This document shows positions 25,766 through 33,636 of a DNA stretch of 64,000 nt, piece by piece. How positions within the stretch are numbered: the first letter of the stretch is position 1; every line of letters starts with the position of its first letter. Source of the DNA: Stygiobacter sp. RIFOXYC2_FULL_38_25 (GTDB taxonomy: Bacteria; Bacteroidota; Ignavibacteria; Ignavibacteriales; Melioribacteraceae); NCBI GenBank assembly GCA_001803165.1, contig MHAZ01000006.1, forward strand, positions 63,428 to 127,427. The letters are read 5' to 3'. The notes beneath the pieces are model-generated. The model was not told the DNA's origin. It saw only the letters and a list, made by a program, of their open reading frames with translations, and made no database searches. Position numbers and translations under genes: made by a program.

Positions 25766-28700
25766 CTATTTAGTTAGCAGCATTTTCTTAGATGCATAAA
25801 AATCATTTACTCTAATTGTGTAAATGTAAAAACCGCTCGCATATTTGCCAGCATTAAACATTACGCTATACTTTCCTTTTTCTTTTACTCCATTTACTAA
25901 CTCAGCTACTTCTCTTCCAAGAACATCATATACTTTAAGAACTACATGACCGGCTTGCGGCAGACTGTAGCTTATTGTTGTTGTTGGGTTAAACGGATTT
26001 GGATAATTATCAAGACTGTAACTTACTGCTTCATCACTTTCAAATGTCTTAAAGCTTTGTTGTTCCTTTAATGCAATTCCACTCTGCGAAGAAGCATATT
26101 TGGCAAGCAAATGTTTTGGATGATTTGCGATTAAATCACCAAATACTTCTTCTGCTTTAGCTTGATTTTTTAGATAGTATTTGTAAACCAATCCTTTTTC
26201 ATAAAGCATTTCACAAGTCAAATCTTGATCGCTGATTGCAGCTTTTATAACATCATCAGCAACCAAAATGGAATTATTGTAATCATTATTATCAACAGCA
26301 TCCCAAATGGAATAGCGTTTGATGTAGGGCAAATACTGTTGATTAGCTTTATCAGTAGCCAGTACATTCAAGTAGGTTGCAAATGAATTCTTATCTTCTT
26401 TGGCTTTATAAAGATGACTCAGTTTTGCCAAAGCTGCTTTTACAATTTGCTTGTCTTTTTCAGTAGCAACTACGTTTTTATAGTCATCAAGTAGTTTTGA
26501 ATAATCAGTTTCATATTTAGTCTTATCATATTTTTCTTTTTTAGCATCTTCTCCAATCTTTCTTAATAGACCGAGATATTTTTCATCAGCATCTTTTAGC
26601 AGCTTCGAGTCAAAAGAATTAGTTGCACTTATTTGATAAGGGCTTGCCTTTGGCAAGTTGCAAACACTGTTCTGTCCCGTAACAAAAACGTTACCATAAA
26701 TACTTTGTGGTACCGGCAAACTATAAGTATTGCTTATTGCATAAGCATAAGCTCCGTTTTGCGCATAAATATCTGCGCCGTTATTGCAAAAGATATTTTG
26801 ATCGCCAACATTATAGGAAGCGCTATTTGATAAGAAAACTCCACAATCAAAATTTCTTATTGTATTATAAAAAACATTGCCTGTTCCTCCGTATAAGCTA
26901 ACAGCAAAAGAAGCCGAGCCTTCGGTAGCAGTTGAAGAAGACACATTCATATAAGTACTTCCGTAATCGCTTAGCAAAGTTGAACCGGGGAAAGTGCAAC
27001 CATAAACATATACCAGTTGACTGTTGCTCGAATACACTCCATTCTCAATGCGCATACCTTCTATTTGAATATTATACGAATTTGTTAGCGAGACACTTCC
27101 GTTAATTATAGTACTGCTTGAACCTTGACCGCTAAGTGTGATATTTGAGCGGCTACTAAAGTTTGGCGATTCATTAAATGTACCCGATGCAAGTTCTAAT
27201 GATTCGCTATTATTAAGCGCTGACCATGCTGTTTGAAACGAAGGATATATTCCTCTTATCGCCCCACTAACTTTGCGGTAAGCTTTGACTCCAGAAATTG
27301 ACCCACTACTTTCGACTATAATTGTTCCGCCATAAATGGAAAAATTATTGAGTGTGACAGAAATGGATGAAGGGATCTTGAGAGTTACACCAGCAGGCAC
27401 TATTAGATTATCAGTTAGTGTTTTAGATACTAATAATTCAACAGTATTACCAGCGCTAGCACTATTTAGTGCTGATTGAATAGATGGGAAACAACCGATA
27501 ATACTAGTTCCGTTTTTTATATATGCATTTAAGCCGTCAACAGTAGCAGCAGGTTCTACAATAATTGTCCCCCCAAGGATATTGTAATTGTTCAAGAAGA
27601 CATATATATAAGAGGGTATTTTTAACGTTACGCCATCCGGGACAGTTATATTTTGATTTAGAGTATATGAGGAAACTACTTCAACAGTATTGCCCGAATT
27701 CGCATTGTTCAACGCAGATTGAATTGACGAAGAGTAACCAATGATACTTGATCCGCTCTTAATATAAGTTGTTATACCAGAGATTGTAGCTCCACTGGGA
27801 ATTATTAATGTACCCCCTGTAGAAAACAAAGAATAGTTACTCAGGTAAAGTGTTTTTCCAGATTCAATTTCAAACGAATAATTGCTAGGGACCGTAAAAT
27901 TACCACCTAACGTTACAGAATTTGGAGCCGCGAGCAATATTTTTTGGTTGTTTTGTGTTGTAGTGTAAGAAAAGGAAGGTTCAGTATAAATCTTGCCTGC
28001 AATATCACCTATTTCTAAACTTCTGCGCCAAGTTTTTTCCCACCATAAACTGCTATCATAAAAAGTTGGATAAAGTGTATAAGAAGAAAATGAATCTCCA
28101 ACATGATGCAATCCTACGGCGTGCCCAAATTCATGTGCAGCTACATCTTCTAAATCCACAGGTCCTATCTGCCCATTAACTGGGTGGTTATAGGTACTAT
28201 AACTGCTGGGATAAGATGTACTTGTATTCCAATGATTATCACTATGAAAAACCATATCAACTTCATAGATAACGTAATTACTATTGTATGGTTGTGTAAG
28301 TCCATTTGATCCATTTAGTGCACCAGCCCCTTCAAAAGTAATAGTCGAAACAGTATTCTGAGATCTTGAACCATTATATTCTTGATCCGAGATCGCAAAA
28401 GTGACAGTAGTGTTTGGAACACTGTTCCAAGTATCAATGGCACGTTGTATGGTTGCCTTTACTTCCTGAAATGAAAGTTGGTTCCCGTTTATATCCTTTG
28501 CATTTGTTGGATTGATGTTAAATGTTATTACACCAGATGTAGGCCCATAAACAATGGGATTCATAGTATGAAACTCACCGCCTAGTTTAGAAATCCCTTC
28601 TCCGTTATAAGAGCTTGTAGAATTTATTGATTTTTGTGATTGATTTTTTGGAGTTTCAATAGTGCTTATTTTTCCATGCAGAAATGATTTAATGTTACTA

Positions 28701-29146
28701 ATAAAAGAATTCACGCTTAGAGTACTATTTTCAATGTAACCCCTACTAATCACAAATTTACCCGAATTACTGCCTAATGGGAGCCATTGATCTTTGTAGC
28801 TTATTAAATGAAGTATTACTTCTTCATTTAACACAAATTTAGGGAAAATAGGAAAATTTGTATCTTCATTTTCATAATGCACGAGCGTCATGCTAATCCT
28901 ATCCTCTGCAATTTTACCTGCTATAACTTCAGTTATTAGTATTGTTACGATTTCAGTCTCTGAATTGGATGAGTTAAGTTCGAGTTTTTTTTCAATAACT
29001 TTGCCGTGGATTATAACTGTTGACTGCTTAATTATCGAGCCTAGGCTACGTACAAGATGATCTGTAGCTAATATATTATTGCAAAAAAATGATAAAGATA
29101 CACTTATAAGAAATAGTAATTTTATTAGATTCTTATGCTGTTTCAT
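25766..29146 (-). CDS. secreted matrixin-like metalloprotease with type IX sorting domain
   Basis: A 1,126-residue exported protein. The signal peptide is 1-27. A metzincin zinc site HEFGHAVGLHH is at 338-348; the usual Met-turn is TLYP (357-360) instead of a Met-containing SxMxP, so activity needs checking. From about 395 to 640 three tandem repeats of about 75 residues share TVPxGVTLKIP, GGTIIVE and SIIGxxPSIQSALN. A parallel beta-helix-like stretch follows to about 840, then a helical TPR-like part (about 860-1010). The end is a type IX secretion type A sorting domain (YPNPFNPTTTISYSLP, KVYDVLGREVAELVNG). I start it at ATG 29146 behind AGGAGG. Confidence 0.82.
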   Translation of the reverse strand: MKQHKNLIKLLFLISVSLSFFCNNILATDHLVRSLGSIIKQSTVIIHGKVIEKKLELNSSNSETEIVTILITEVIAGKIAEDRISMTLVHYENEDTNFPIFPKFVLNEEVILHLISYKDQWLPLGSNSGKFVISRGYIENSTLSVNSFISNIKSFLHGKISTIETPKNQSQKSINSTSSYNGEGISKLGGEFHTMNPIVYGPTSGVITFNINPTNAKDINGNQLSFQEVKATIQRAIDTWNSVPNTTVTFAISDQEYNGSRSQNTVSTITFEGAGALNGSNGLTQPYNSNYVIYEVDMVFHSDNHWNTSTSYPSSYSTYNHPVNGQIGPVDLEDVAAHEFGHAVGLHHVGDSFSSYTLYPTFYDSSLWWEKTWRRSLEIGDIAGKIYTEPSFSYTTTQNNQKILLAAPNSVTLGGNFTVPSNYSFEIESGKTLYLSNYSLFSTGGTLIIPSGATISGITTYIKSGSSIIGYSSSIQSALNNANSGNTVEVVSSYTLNQNITVPDGVTLKIPSYIYVFLNNYNILGGTIIVEPAATVDGLNAYIKNGTSIIGCFPSIQSALNSASAGNTVELLVSKTLTDNLIVPAGVTLKIPSSISVTLNNFSIYGGTIIVESSGSISGVKAYRKVSGAIRGIYPSFQTAWSALNNSESLELASGTFNESPNFSSRSNITLSGQGSSSTIINGSVSLTNSYNIQIEGMRIENGVYSSNSQLVYVYGCTFPGSTLLSDYGSTYMNVSSSTATEGSASFAVSLYGGTGNVFYNTIRNFDCGVFLSNSASYNVGDQNIFCNNGADIYAQNGAYAYAISNTYSLPVPQSIYGNVFVTGQNSVCNLPKASPYQISATNSFDSKLLKDADEKYLGLLRKIGEDAKKEKYDKTKYETDYSKLLDDYKNVVATEKDKQIVKAALAKLSHLYKAKEDKNSFATYLNVLATDKANQQYLPYIKRYSIWDAVDNNDYNNSILVADDVIKAAISDQDLTCEMLYEKGLVYKYYLKNQAKAEEVFGDLIANHPKHLLAKYASSQSGIALKEQQSFKTFESDEAVSYSLDNYPNPFNPTTTISYSLPQAGHVVLKVYDVLGREVAELVNGVKEKGKYSVMFNAGKYASGFYIYTIRVNDFYASKKMLLTK

Positions 29147-29173
29147 TTTAGAATTCCTCCTGATTGAAAACAA

Positions 29174-29683
29174 TTAATAAGTTACAGGACCAAACATCGC
29201 TACCCGATAAACGACATCATTTCTGTATTCCAAGCTAAAACCGGTTCTATCAAAAAGATATATGTCAATAATATTATCTTTTCCTCCTGGACCAGTCTCA
29301 CTTCTGTTGGGCTGCCCTAATATCTCTAAAGATTTTTTACGTGTTACACCTATTCCAATTCCTTCTTTGGTTTTCCCACTATAGGGTGCATATACACCAA
29401 TAACATTCACACCTAGATGTGGTGCACCTGACTTTACTACTAGTATCTCCATATAGTTATATTTTGAACCTTCGCCATAAATAAGTAAAGAACCATCAAT
29501 ATCAGCTTCCCAGCTATGAGTTGGTTTTCCAATTTTCTTTATTACTGTCAAAGAATCGTCCCCTAGTTTTATCCCAGCTATGCTTTGTCCCCAAACAATA
29601 CGCGGGTCTTCTTCCGTTTCTGTTGGATTAGCACACGCTATAATAACGACAAGCAGGCACAACACGATTTTAATTAGTTTCAT
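29174..29683 (-). CDS. hypothetical lipoprotein
   Basis: A 169-residue predicted lipoprotein with lipobox VIIAC at about 13-17. The body starts with WGQSIAGIKLGDDSLTVIKKIG, a pattern (GIxLGDS..xVxxxLGxP) that recurs at GIGVTRKKSLEILGQP. It thus holds two copies of a small beta-alpha-beta unit like those of SmpA/BamE-type or other envelope lipoproteins. Function is unknown. It is 27 bases ahead of the T9SS metalloprotease gene and probably co-transcribed with it, with TCAAGGAGAA as ribosome site. Confidence 0.65.
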   Translation of the reverse strand: MKLIKIVLCLLVVIIACANPTETEEDPRIVWGQSIAGIKLGDDSLTVIKKIGKPTHSWEADIDGSLLIYGEGSKYNYMEILVVKSGAPHLGVNVIGVYAPYSGKTKEGIGIGVTRKKSLEILGQPNRSETGPGGKDNIIDIYLFDRTGFSLEYRNDVVYRVAMFGPVTY

Positions 29684-29740
29684 TATATATTCTCCTTGAC
29701 AGTAGTTAATTTAAGTAAAATTGAAGTTTTCTTATGAGAC

Positions 29741-30355
29741 TTACTGCACTCTGCTAACAGCTTCGCTCCATGCGCCGTTGCCATTTGTATTTGCTGCTCT
29801 AACTCTGTAAAATATTCTTACTCCCTTCGGCACTTCGTCATCCACAAAGCTTGTCTTCTTTGTTGTCTTAAAGTTTTTTAGTTCCGGTATTGCTTTCGGA
29901 TCCGCTGCGTTTGCGCCTATTCCCTTCTGCCATTCATAGTAATCAGCGTCCGGGTCTTTTTGTGTGCTCACAATAAATCCCTCTCCGTCACTGTCATCTT
30001 CAAGTACCGGTATAAGCACTTTTACTGGTGCCGGTTTTGGTGCTGCTGTTTTTCTTTGTTTTATTCCATACTCAATTAGTTTCTCCGTAGCTTCCCCATG
30101 CAAACCAAGAGCTAAGTTTTCTATCTTATCTGCCAGTTTTGCGCTCGTTGCACTAAGTTCTCTTGCCTGGCTTAATTTTAGTGTCTGTTCTTGTTTAACA
30201 GCTTCTACTTCCGCATCTTTAGTTTCAATACCGGCTATAGCGGTTTCAACATCTTCTGGCTTAACACTCTGGCTTGTCCATACAGCAGTGTTTTTTTCCA
30301 TCCCCGCCTTAAGTAGTTTTAAGCGGTCTCTTACTTCACTTAAGTAACCTAACAT
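29741..30355 (-). CDS. coiled-coil plus fibronectin type III-like protein
   Basis: A 204-residue soluble protein without signal peptide. Residues 1-105 are helical and heptad-like (EVRDRLKLLKAG, AEVEAVKQEQTLKLSQA). The C-terminal half, about 108-204, looks like one fibronectin type III domain (YYEWQKGIG, TSFVDDEVPKGVRIFYRVRAA in part, NGAWSEAVSR). I do not recognise a specific function. A small hairpin CCCTC/GAGGG lies in its leader, behind a region of degenerate 21-bp repeats. Ribosome site AGAGG. Confidence 0.6.
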   Translation of the reverse strand: MLGYLSEVRDRLKLLKAGMEKNTAVWTSQSVKPEDVETAIAGIETKDAEVEAVKQEQTLKLSQARELSATSAKLADKIENLALGLHGEATEKLIEYGIKQRKTAAPKPAPVKVLIPVLEDDSDGEGFIVSTQKDPDADYYEWQKGIGANAADPKAIPELKNFKTTKKTSFVDDEVPKGVRIFYRVRAANTNGNGAWSEAVSRVQ

Positions 30356-30370
30356 AAAGTACCTCTGTTT

Positions 30371-30690
30371 TTATTTGTTTTCCCCTCCTAATGAGGGTGG
30401 TTTATGTGTTTTTCGCTCATTTTCCGCTATTTCTTTTTCAAATAGCACTATTTCAAATTGCCAGAGCGCTATTCCCATTTCAAATAATGCTATTCTAAAT
30501 TGCTGGGGAACCATTACAATTAGTTTTTGTGCTATTTCTATTTTCTAAAGCGCTATCTATATCTCTTTTTACAGTAATTCTATTTTGTTTAGTGCAACTA
30601 AAAAGTGGTTAGCCATTATTTTAAATTGCCAGACCGCTTCTGCAATTCTTTATAGCGCAACGGTAAAAAGAAACGGTAGTAAGATTAATC
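30371..30690 (-). pseudogene. degenerate 21-bp repeats reading as decayed heptads
   Basis: On the plus strand, words beginning CTATT recur about every 21 bases from 30427 (units near 30427, 30448, 30469, 30490, 30532, 30553). Read on the minus strand in one frame that ends at TAA 30371, they give seven-residue units such as FRIALFEMGIALWQFEIVLF (in part) and EKEIAENERK. The same frame upstream is broken by stops at 30545 (TAG), 30557 (TAG), 30569 (TAA) and 30650 (TAA), with similar residues between them (KIEIA, LNKIELL, WQFKI). It may be a decayed coiled-coil gene or a non-coding tandem repeat. Confidence 0.4.
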
Positions 30691-30865
30691 TATAAACCGC
30701 TCTTCTTAATTAATTTTATGTAAGAAATATTCAGTGTAAAGAAATTCATGTGTGTTTTTTTGGAGACCCCAATTCTGCAGCGAGCCCCACCCTTTTTTAA
30801 TTGTTATATTCTCACTTCCAACCTAACAGAAGGCTAATTTAGAAGCAAGAGAAAAATTAGTGCAG

Positions 30866-30899
30866 AAAAATCCCACCATTAAAAGCGGGACTTTTCTTT
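30866..30899 (-). terminator. terminator after the NlpC/P60 gene
   Basis: On the minus strand AAAAGTCCC pairs with GGGATTTTT around a 12-base loop, ending in a T run, 40-70 bases after the NlpC/P60 stop. Confidence 0.6.
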
Positions 30900-30937
30900 T
30901 GCTAAAAGCTTATAGCTAAGAGCTAACCGCTATCAAC

Positions 30938-31624
30938 TCAGTTATCTTCATCCACTCTTCGCGCGCCAACGTAACGTTTCTTGTAATAGGCTTCTTGAAG
31001 TGATGAAATTGTTACACCAAGTGAAGTGCTGGAGTGAATGAACTGATCGTCGCCGATGTAAATACCAACATGCCCGGGATTTGAGCGTCTGCGTGTGTTG
31101 AAGAAAACCAAATCGCCAAAAGATAAATCTTCTCGCTCAACTTTTTCTCCTACCGCATACTGCTCTCTTGCAGAACGAGGAAGTTTTATTCCGGTTGATT
31201 TTTCAAAAACTTGTAAAGTAAAGCCCGAGCAATCAATTCCGTTTTCCGTATTACCGCCATATTTATACGGAGTTTCTAAGTACTTAATTACTTGCAAAAG
31301 AATTTCTTCGCGGAAACCAAGCGGTACATCGGGATTGATATAATTCTTGTAATTAGCAATAAACTCTTTTCTATCAATTATGCTTTCTTGCGGCGGGGCT
31401 TCATCAAATTCTTCTTCTGTGGAATCAGGCAATGCTTCTTCAACTTTTGGTGTAATTGCTCTCTTTGAATTGGTTTTAGCATTTTTCTTAGGTGCAGATT
31501 TCTTTTGTTGCTCGGCAACTTCTTTTTTTGATCCGTAACGTTGTGCGCTGGAAGTTGGCGCGCATGCAGATATCATAATGAAGGCAGCAATCCCCAATAA
31601 CACTTTCTTAAGAAACAAAATCAT
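30938..31624 (-). CDS. NlpC/P60 family peptidoglycan endopeptidase lipoprotein
   Basis: Cell-wall hydrolase cutting peptide stems. A lipobox ISAC near residue 21 marks it as a lipoprotein, followed by a basic, low-complexity linker of about 70 residues. The NlpC/P60 domain covers about 105-228: catalytic Cys in GIDCSGF (about 130), His in PGHVGIYIG (about 183) and the third polar residue His in FIHSS (about 196). A single SH3-like domain is not evident. It is the last gene of the run that includes rpoD, 7 bases after it. Confidence 0.88.
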   Translation of the reverse strand: MILFLKKVLLGIAAFIMISACAPTSSAQRYGSKKEVAEQQKKSAPKKNAKTNSKRAITPKVEEALPDSTEEEFDEAPPQESIIDRKEFIANYKNYINPDVPLGFREEILLQVIKYLETPYKYGGNTENGIDCSGFTLQVFEKSTGIKLPRSAREQYAVGEKVEREDLSFGDLVFFNTRRRSNPGHVGIYIGDDQFIHSSTSLGVTISSLQEAYYKKRYVGARRVDEDN

Positions 31625-31631
31625 GTGTTGG

Positions 31632-32486
31632 TTATCCTAAATAAGCTCTGAGATTCTTGCTTCTCGAAGCATGGCGCAATCTGCGGATTGCTTTTTCTTT
31701 TATCTGGCGAACTCTTTCACGGGTAAGATGAAATTTCTCACCTATCTCTTCAAGCGTAAGAGAGTGTTCTTTGTTCAACCCAAAATATAGATTGATTACC
31801 TCGGCTTCTCTTTCAGATAAAGTTGATAGAGCGCGTTCAATTTCCCTCTTCAAAGATTCAGTCATCAATTTATAATCCGGAGAAGGTTGTTCATCACTTT
31901 CCAAAATATCCAGCAAGCGATTCTCTTCACCTTGAGCAAAAGGCGCGTCCATAGAAACAGCGCGTCCGGCTATTTTAAGCGTGTCGGAAACTTCGCTAAT
32001 ATCCATTTGAAGTTCTGAAGCTAATTCTTGCGCGCTTGGTTCACGCTCGTATTCCTGTTCAAGACTGCTGTAGGCTTTTCCAATCTTATTAAGTGCGCCA
32101 ACTCTATTCAGAGGCAAACGTACAATTCTAGATTGTTCTGCAAGCGCTTGAAGTATTGATTGGCGAATCCACCAAACAGCGTAAGAAATAAATTTGAATC
32201 CGCGTGTTTCATCAAATCTTCTTGCGGCTTTAATCAACCCAAGATTTCCTTCGTTGATTAAATCGCCTAGCGAAAGCCCTTGGTTCTGATATTGTTTTGC
32301 AACAGAAACCACGAAGCGCAGATTTGCTTTCACTAATTTTTCGAGCGCAAGTTGATCGTTCTGACGGATACGGATTGCAAGTTCAATTTCTTCATCCGGA
32401 GTTAAGAGATCAACTTTACCGATTTCTTGAAGATATTTATCTAACGATTGACTTTCTCTGTTCGTAAATTGTTTCGAGATTTTCAA
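31632..32486 (-). CDS. rpoD: primary RNA polymerase sigma factor (RpoD/SigA, short form)
   Basis: Primary sigma-70 in the short (284-residue) form typical of Bacteroidota and relatives, with no region 1.1. Region 1.2 is [20 protein letters not shown] in part; region 2 has [28 protein letters not shown] in part, with the -10-melting aromatics; region 3 and region 4 ([28 protein letters not shown] in part) follow. It starts at a TTG behind GGAGGCTGT that overlaps the stop of the upstream BMC vertex gene by four bases (TTGA). Its expression is therefore tied to that gene, which is unusual for the housekeeping sigma. Confidence 0.93.
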   Translation of the reverse strand: MKISKQFTNRESQSLDKYLQEIGKVDLLTPDEEIELAIRIRQNDQLALEKLVKANLRFVVSVAKQYQNQGLSLGDLINEGNLGLIKAARRFDETRGFKFISYAVWWIRQSILQALAEQSRIVRLPLNRVGALNKIGKAYSSLEQEYEREPSAQELASELQMDISEVSDTLKIAGRAVSMDAPFAQGEENRLLDILESDEQPSPDYKLMTESLKREIERALSTLSEREAEVINLYFGLNKEHSLTLEEIGEKFHLTRERVRQIKEKAIRRLRHASRSKNLRAYLG

Positions 32487-32767
32487 ACAGCCTCCTGCTT
32501 GCGATCAACATTTATAGAATCTACAATCCCCACAATAGTTGCGTCAACCGGAGCCATATCAACATCAAGCGGAATTACAGCTTCGCTCGCCGTAACATAA
32601 AAAATTATCTCTCCGGCACCGGCACCAACTGTATCGAGCGCTATTAGCGGCTCGCCGGTTTTTTCCAGCAATGAATTAATCGGCTGAACAAACTGCATTT
32701 TGTAGCCGGTTACAGCTTCATACTTTTTCGTAGCCCAAATTGTACCAATCACTTGTCCTAAGTACAT
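32483..32767 (-). CDS. EutN/CcmL-family microcompartment vertex protein (second copy)
   Basis: A 94-residue BMC-P (Pfam EutN_CcmL) protein; such proteins form pentamers that cap the vertices of bacterial microcompartment shells. The family pattern is clear: [12 protein letters not shown] near the N terminus, [24 protein letters not shown] in the middle (quoted in part as [11 protein letters not shown]) and [12 protein letters not shown] at the end. I start it at ATG 32767, which overlaps the first copy's stop as TGATG; a TTG one codon earlier is possible. It overlaps rpoD by four bases. No hexameric shell gene is in the window. Confidence 0.88.
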   Translation of the reverse strand: MYLGQVIGTIWATKKYEAVTGYKMQFVQPINSLLEKTGEPLIALDTVGAGAGEIIFYVTASEAVIPLDVDMAPVDATIVGIVDSINVDRKQEAV

Positions 32768-33066
32768 CAAACGTCCACAGTTTTTTTCTTGTTGTCTTTA
32801 ACTGATATATCAAGTTTATCAACAATTGCCATTATAACCGCGTCAACCGGTTTATTTTTTGTGAATGTTGTTTGACGAGCCGAACTTCCTTGTGCAACAA
32901 TTACAACTTCGCCAACGCCGGCACCAACGCTGTCAACAGCAATTACGGTGGAATCTTTTGGATTGTAATCGAGATCGAGCTGCCGGACAATTAAAAACTT
33001 AGCTCCAACCAGCGCCTCATCTTTTCTGGTTGACCAAACCGTACCAATAACTTTTCCTAGTAGCAA
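32767..33066 (-). CDS. EutN/CcmL-family microcompartment vertex protein (first copy)
   Basis: A 99-residue BMC-P protein. The motifs are LLGKVIGTVWSTRKDE (1-17), VIAVDSVGAGVGEVV (about 42-56), QGSSAR (about 59-64) and PVDAVIMAIVDKLD (about 75-88), all typical of the family. It starts at TTG 33066, with AGAGG six bases upstream, immediately after the PIN-domain gene stop. The two vertex paralogues differ substantially, suggesting two distinct vertex positions or hetero-pentamers. Microcompartments usually encode several BMC-P types together with shell hexamers and enzymes; here the neighbours are deoB and rpoD. Confidence 0.9.
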   Translation of the reverse strand: MLLGKVIGTVWSTRKDEALVGAKFLIVRQLDLDYNPKDSTVIAVDSVGAGVGEVVIVAQGSSARQTTFTKNKPVDAVIMAIVDKLDISVKDNKKKTVDV

Positions 33067-33067
33067 A

Positions 33068-33460
33068 TCATCCTCTCAATTCTTTAGGTGAGATAACTTT
33101 TATCCCGCTATTGCGGAATCGCTCAATATCATTTGTCAATATAGGCAGTTTATTATTTTTTGCAAGAGTACACACAAGAGCGTCTCGCACGGACGCAACT
33201 TTATTAAAAAATTCAGTAATGTTCAAACTGTAGCGCTGATGAATTCCCAGAACATTAATGGCGTAGAGAACCGAATTAACCGCTTCTTTTTGTTCCTCAT
33301 CTTTACAATTGAAATAGAGCTCTGAGGCAGTAATAACAGAAGTGAAACAAATTCCTTGTGTCATAGCAAGTTCTAAAACCGAAGGACCGGATAAATCGTG
33401 TTGAGTTAAGTGCTCAACTAAAATATCCGTTTCGATTAAGAACTCAGCTTGTGTTTTCAT
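33068..33460 (-). CDS. PIN-domain ribonuclease (VapC-like)
   Basis: A 130-residue PIN-fold protein. The metal-binding acidic residues are D12 (LIETDILVEHL), E47 (ASELYF), D93 (VRDALV) and D111 (LTNDIERF), in the usual spacing. VapC-type PIN proteins are toxins that cut tRNA or other RNA, paired with an antitoxin encoded just upstream. Here a 59-residue gene overlaps its start by a few bases (ATGA), which fits. It lies in the middle of a coupled operon rather than alone. Confidence 0.85.
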   Translation of the reverse strand: MKTQAEFLIETDILVEHLTQHDLSGPSVLELAMTQGICFTSVITASELYFNCKDEEQKEAVNSVLYAINVLGIHQRYSLNITEFFNKVASVRDALVCTLAKNNKLPILTNDIERFRNSGIKVISPKELRG

Positions 33461-33636
33461 ACTTGGAATGGTTGAATTTGGAAACCGGAAGCGGAGAGCT
33501 TTCCTTTGGATTGTAAGAATTTTTCTATCACTTCATCCGGCAACTTTTGCAATTCTTTTATACGAACAAACATTTCTTCTTTAGTAAGATTCTTGTTCTG
33601 TTCTTCCTGCCCGGATTTGTTTTGCATCTCATTCAT
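33457..33636 (-). CDS. small antitoxin-like protein, 59 residues
   Basis: Not recognised by a family signature, but a real gene by layout: ATG at 33636 overlaps the end of deoB and the TGA at 33457 overlaps the PIN gene's ATG (ATGA). The protein is charged and helical: MNEMQNKSGQEEQNKNLTKEE, in part, then VRIKELQKLPDEVIEKFLQ, a pattern seen in VapB- and DUF2281-like antitoxins, and a C-terminal tail (SASGFQIQPFQV) of the sort that blocks a PIN active site. A second ATG at 33627 is possible. Antitoxin function is inference from position and size. Confidence 0.65.
   Translation of the reverse strand: MNEMQNKSGQEEQNKNLTKEEMFVRIKELQKLPDEVIEKFLQSKGKLSASGFQIQPFQV

Larger units (their letters stand above)
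30356..30937. other. 582-base gap: repeats, hairpins, no intact gene
   Basis: Holds the 21-bp repeat region (30371-30690), a hairpin CCCTC/GAGGG near 30383-30399, a T-rich stretch (30700-30800) in which nothing was recognised, and the terminator near 30866. No intact gene was found on either strand. Confidence 0.7.

Noticed and set aside
30427-30580. CRISPR array
   Set aside because: The 21-bp units are contiguous and degenerate with no unique spacers of regular size.
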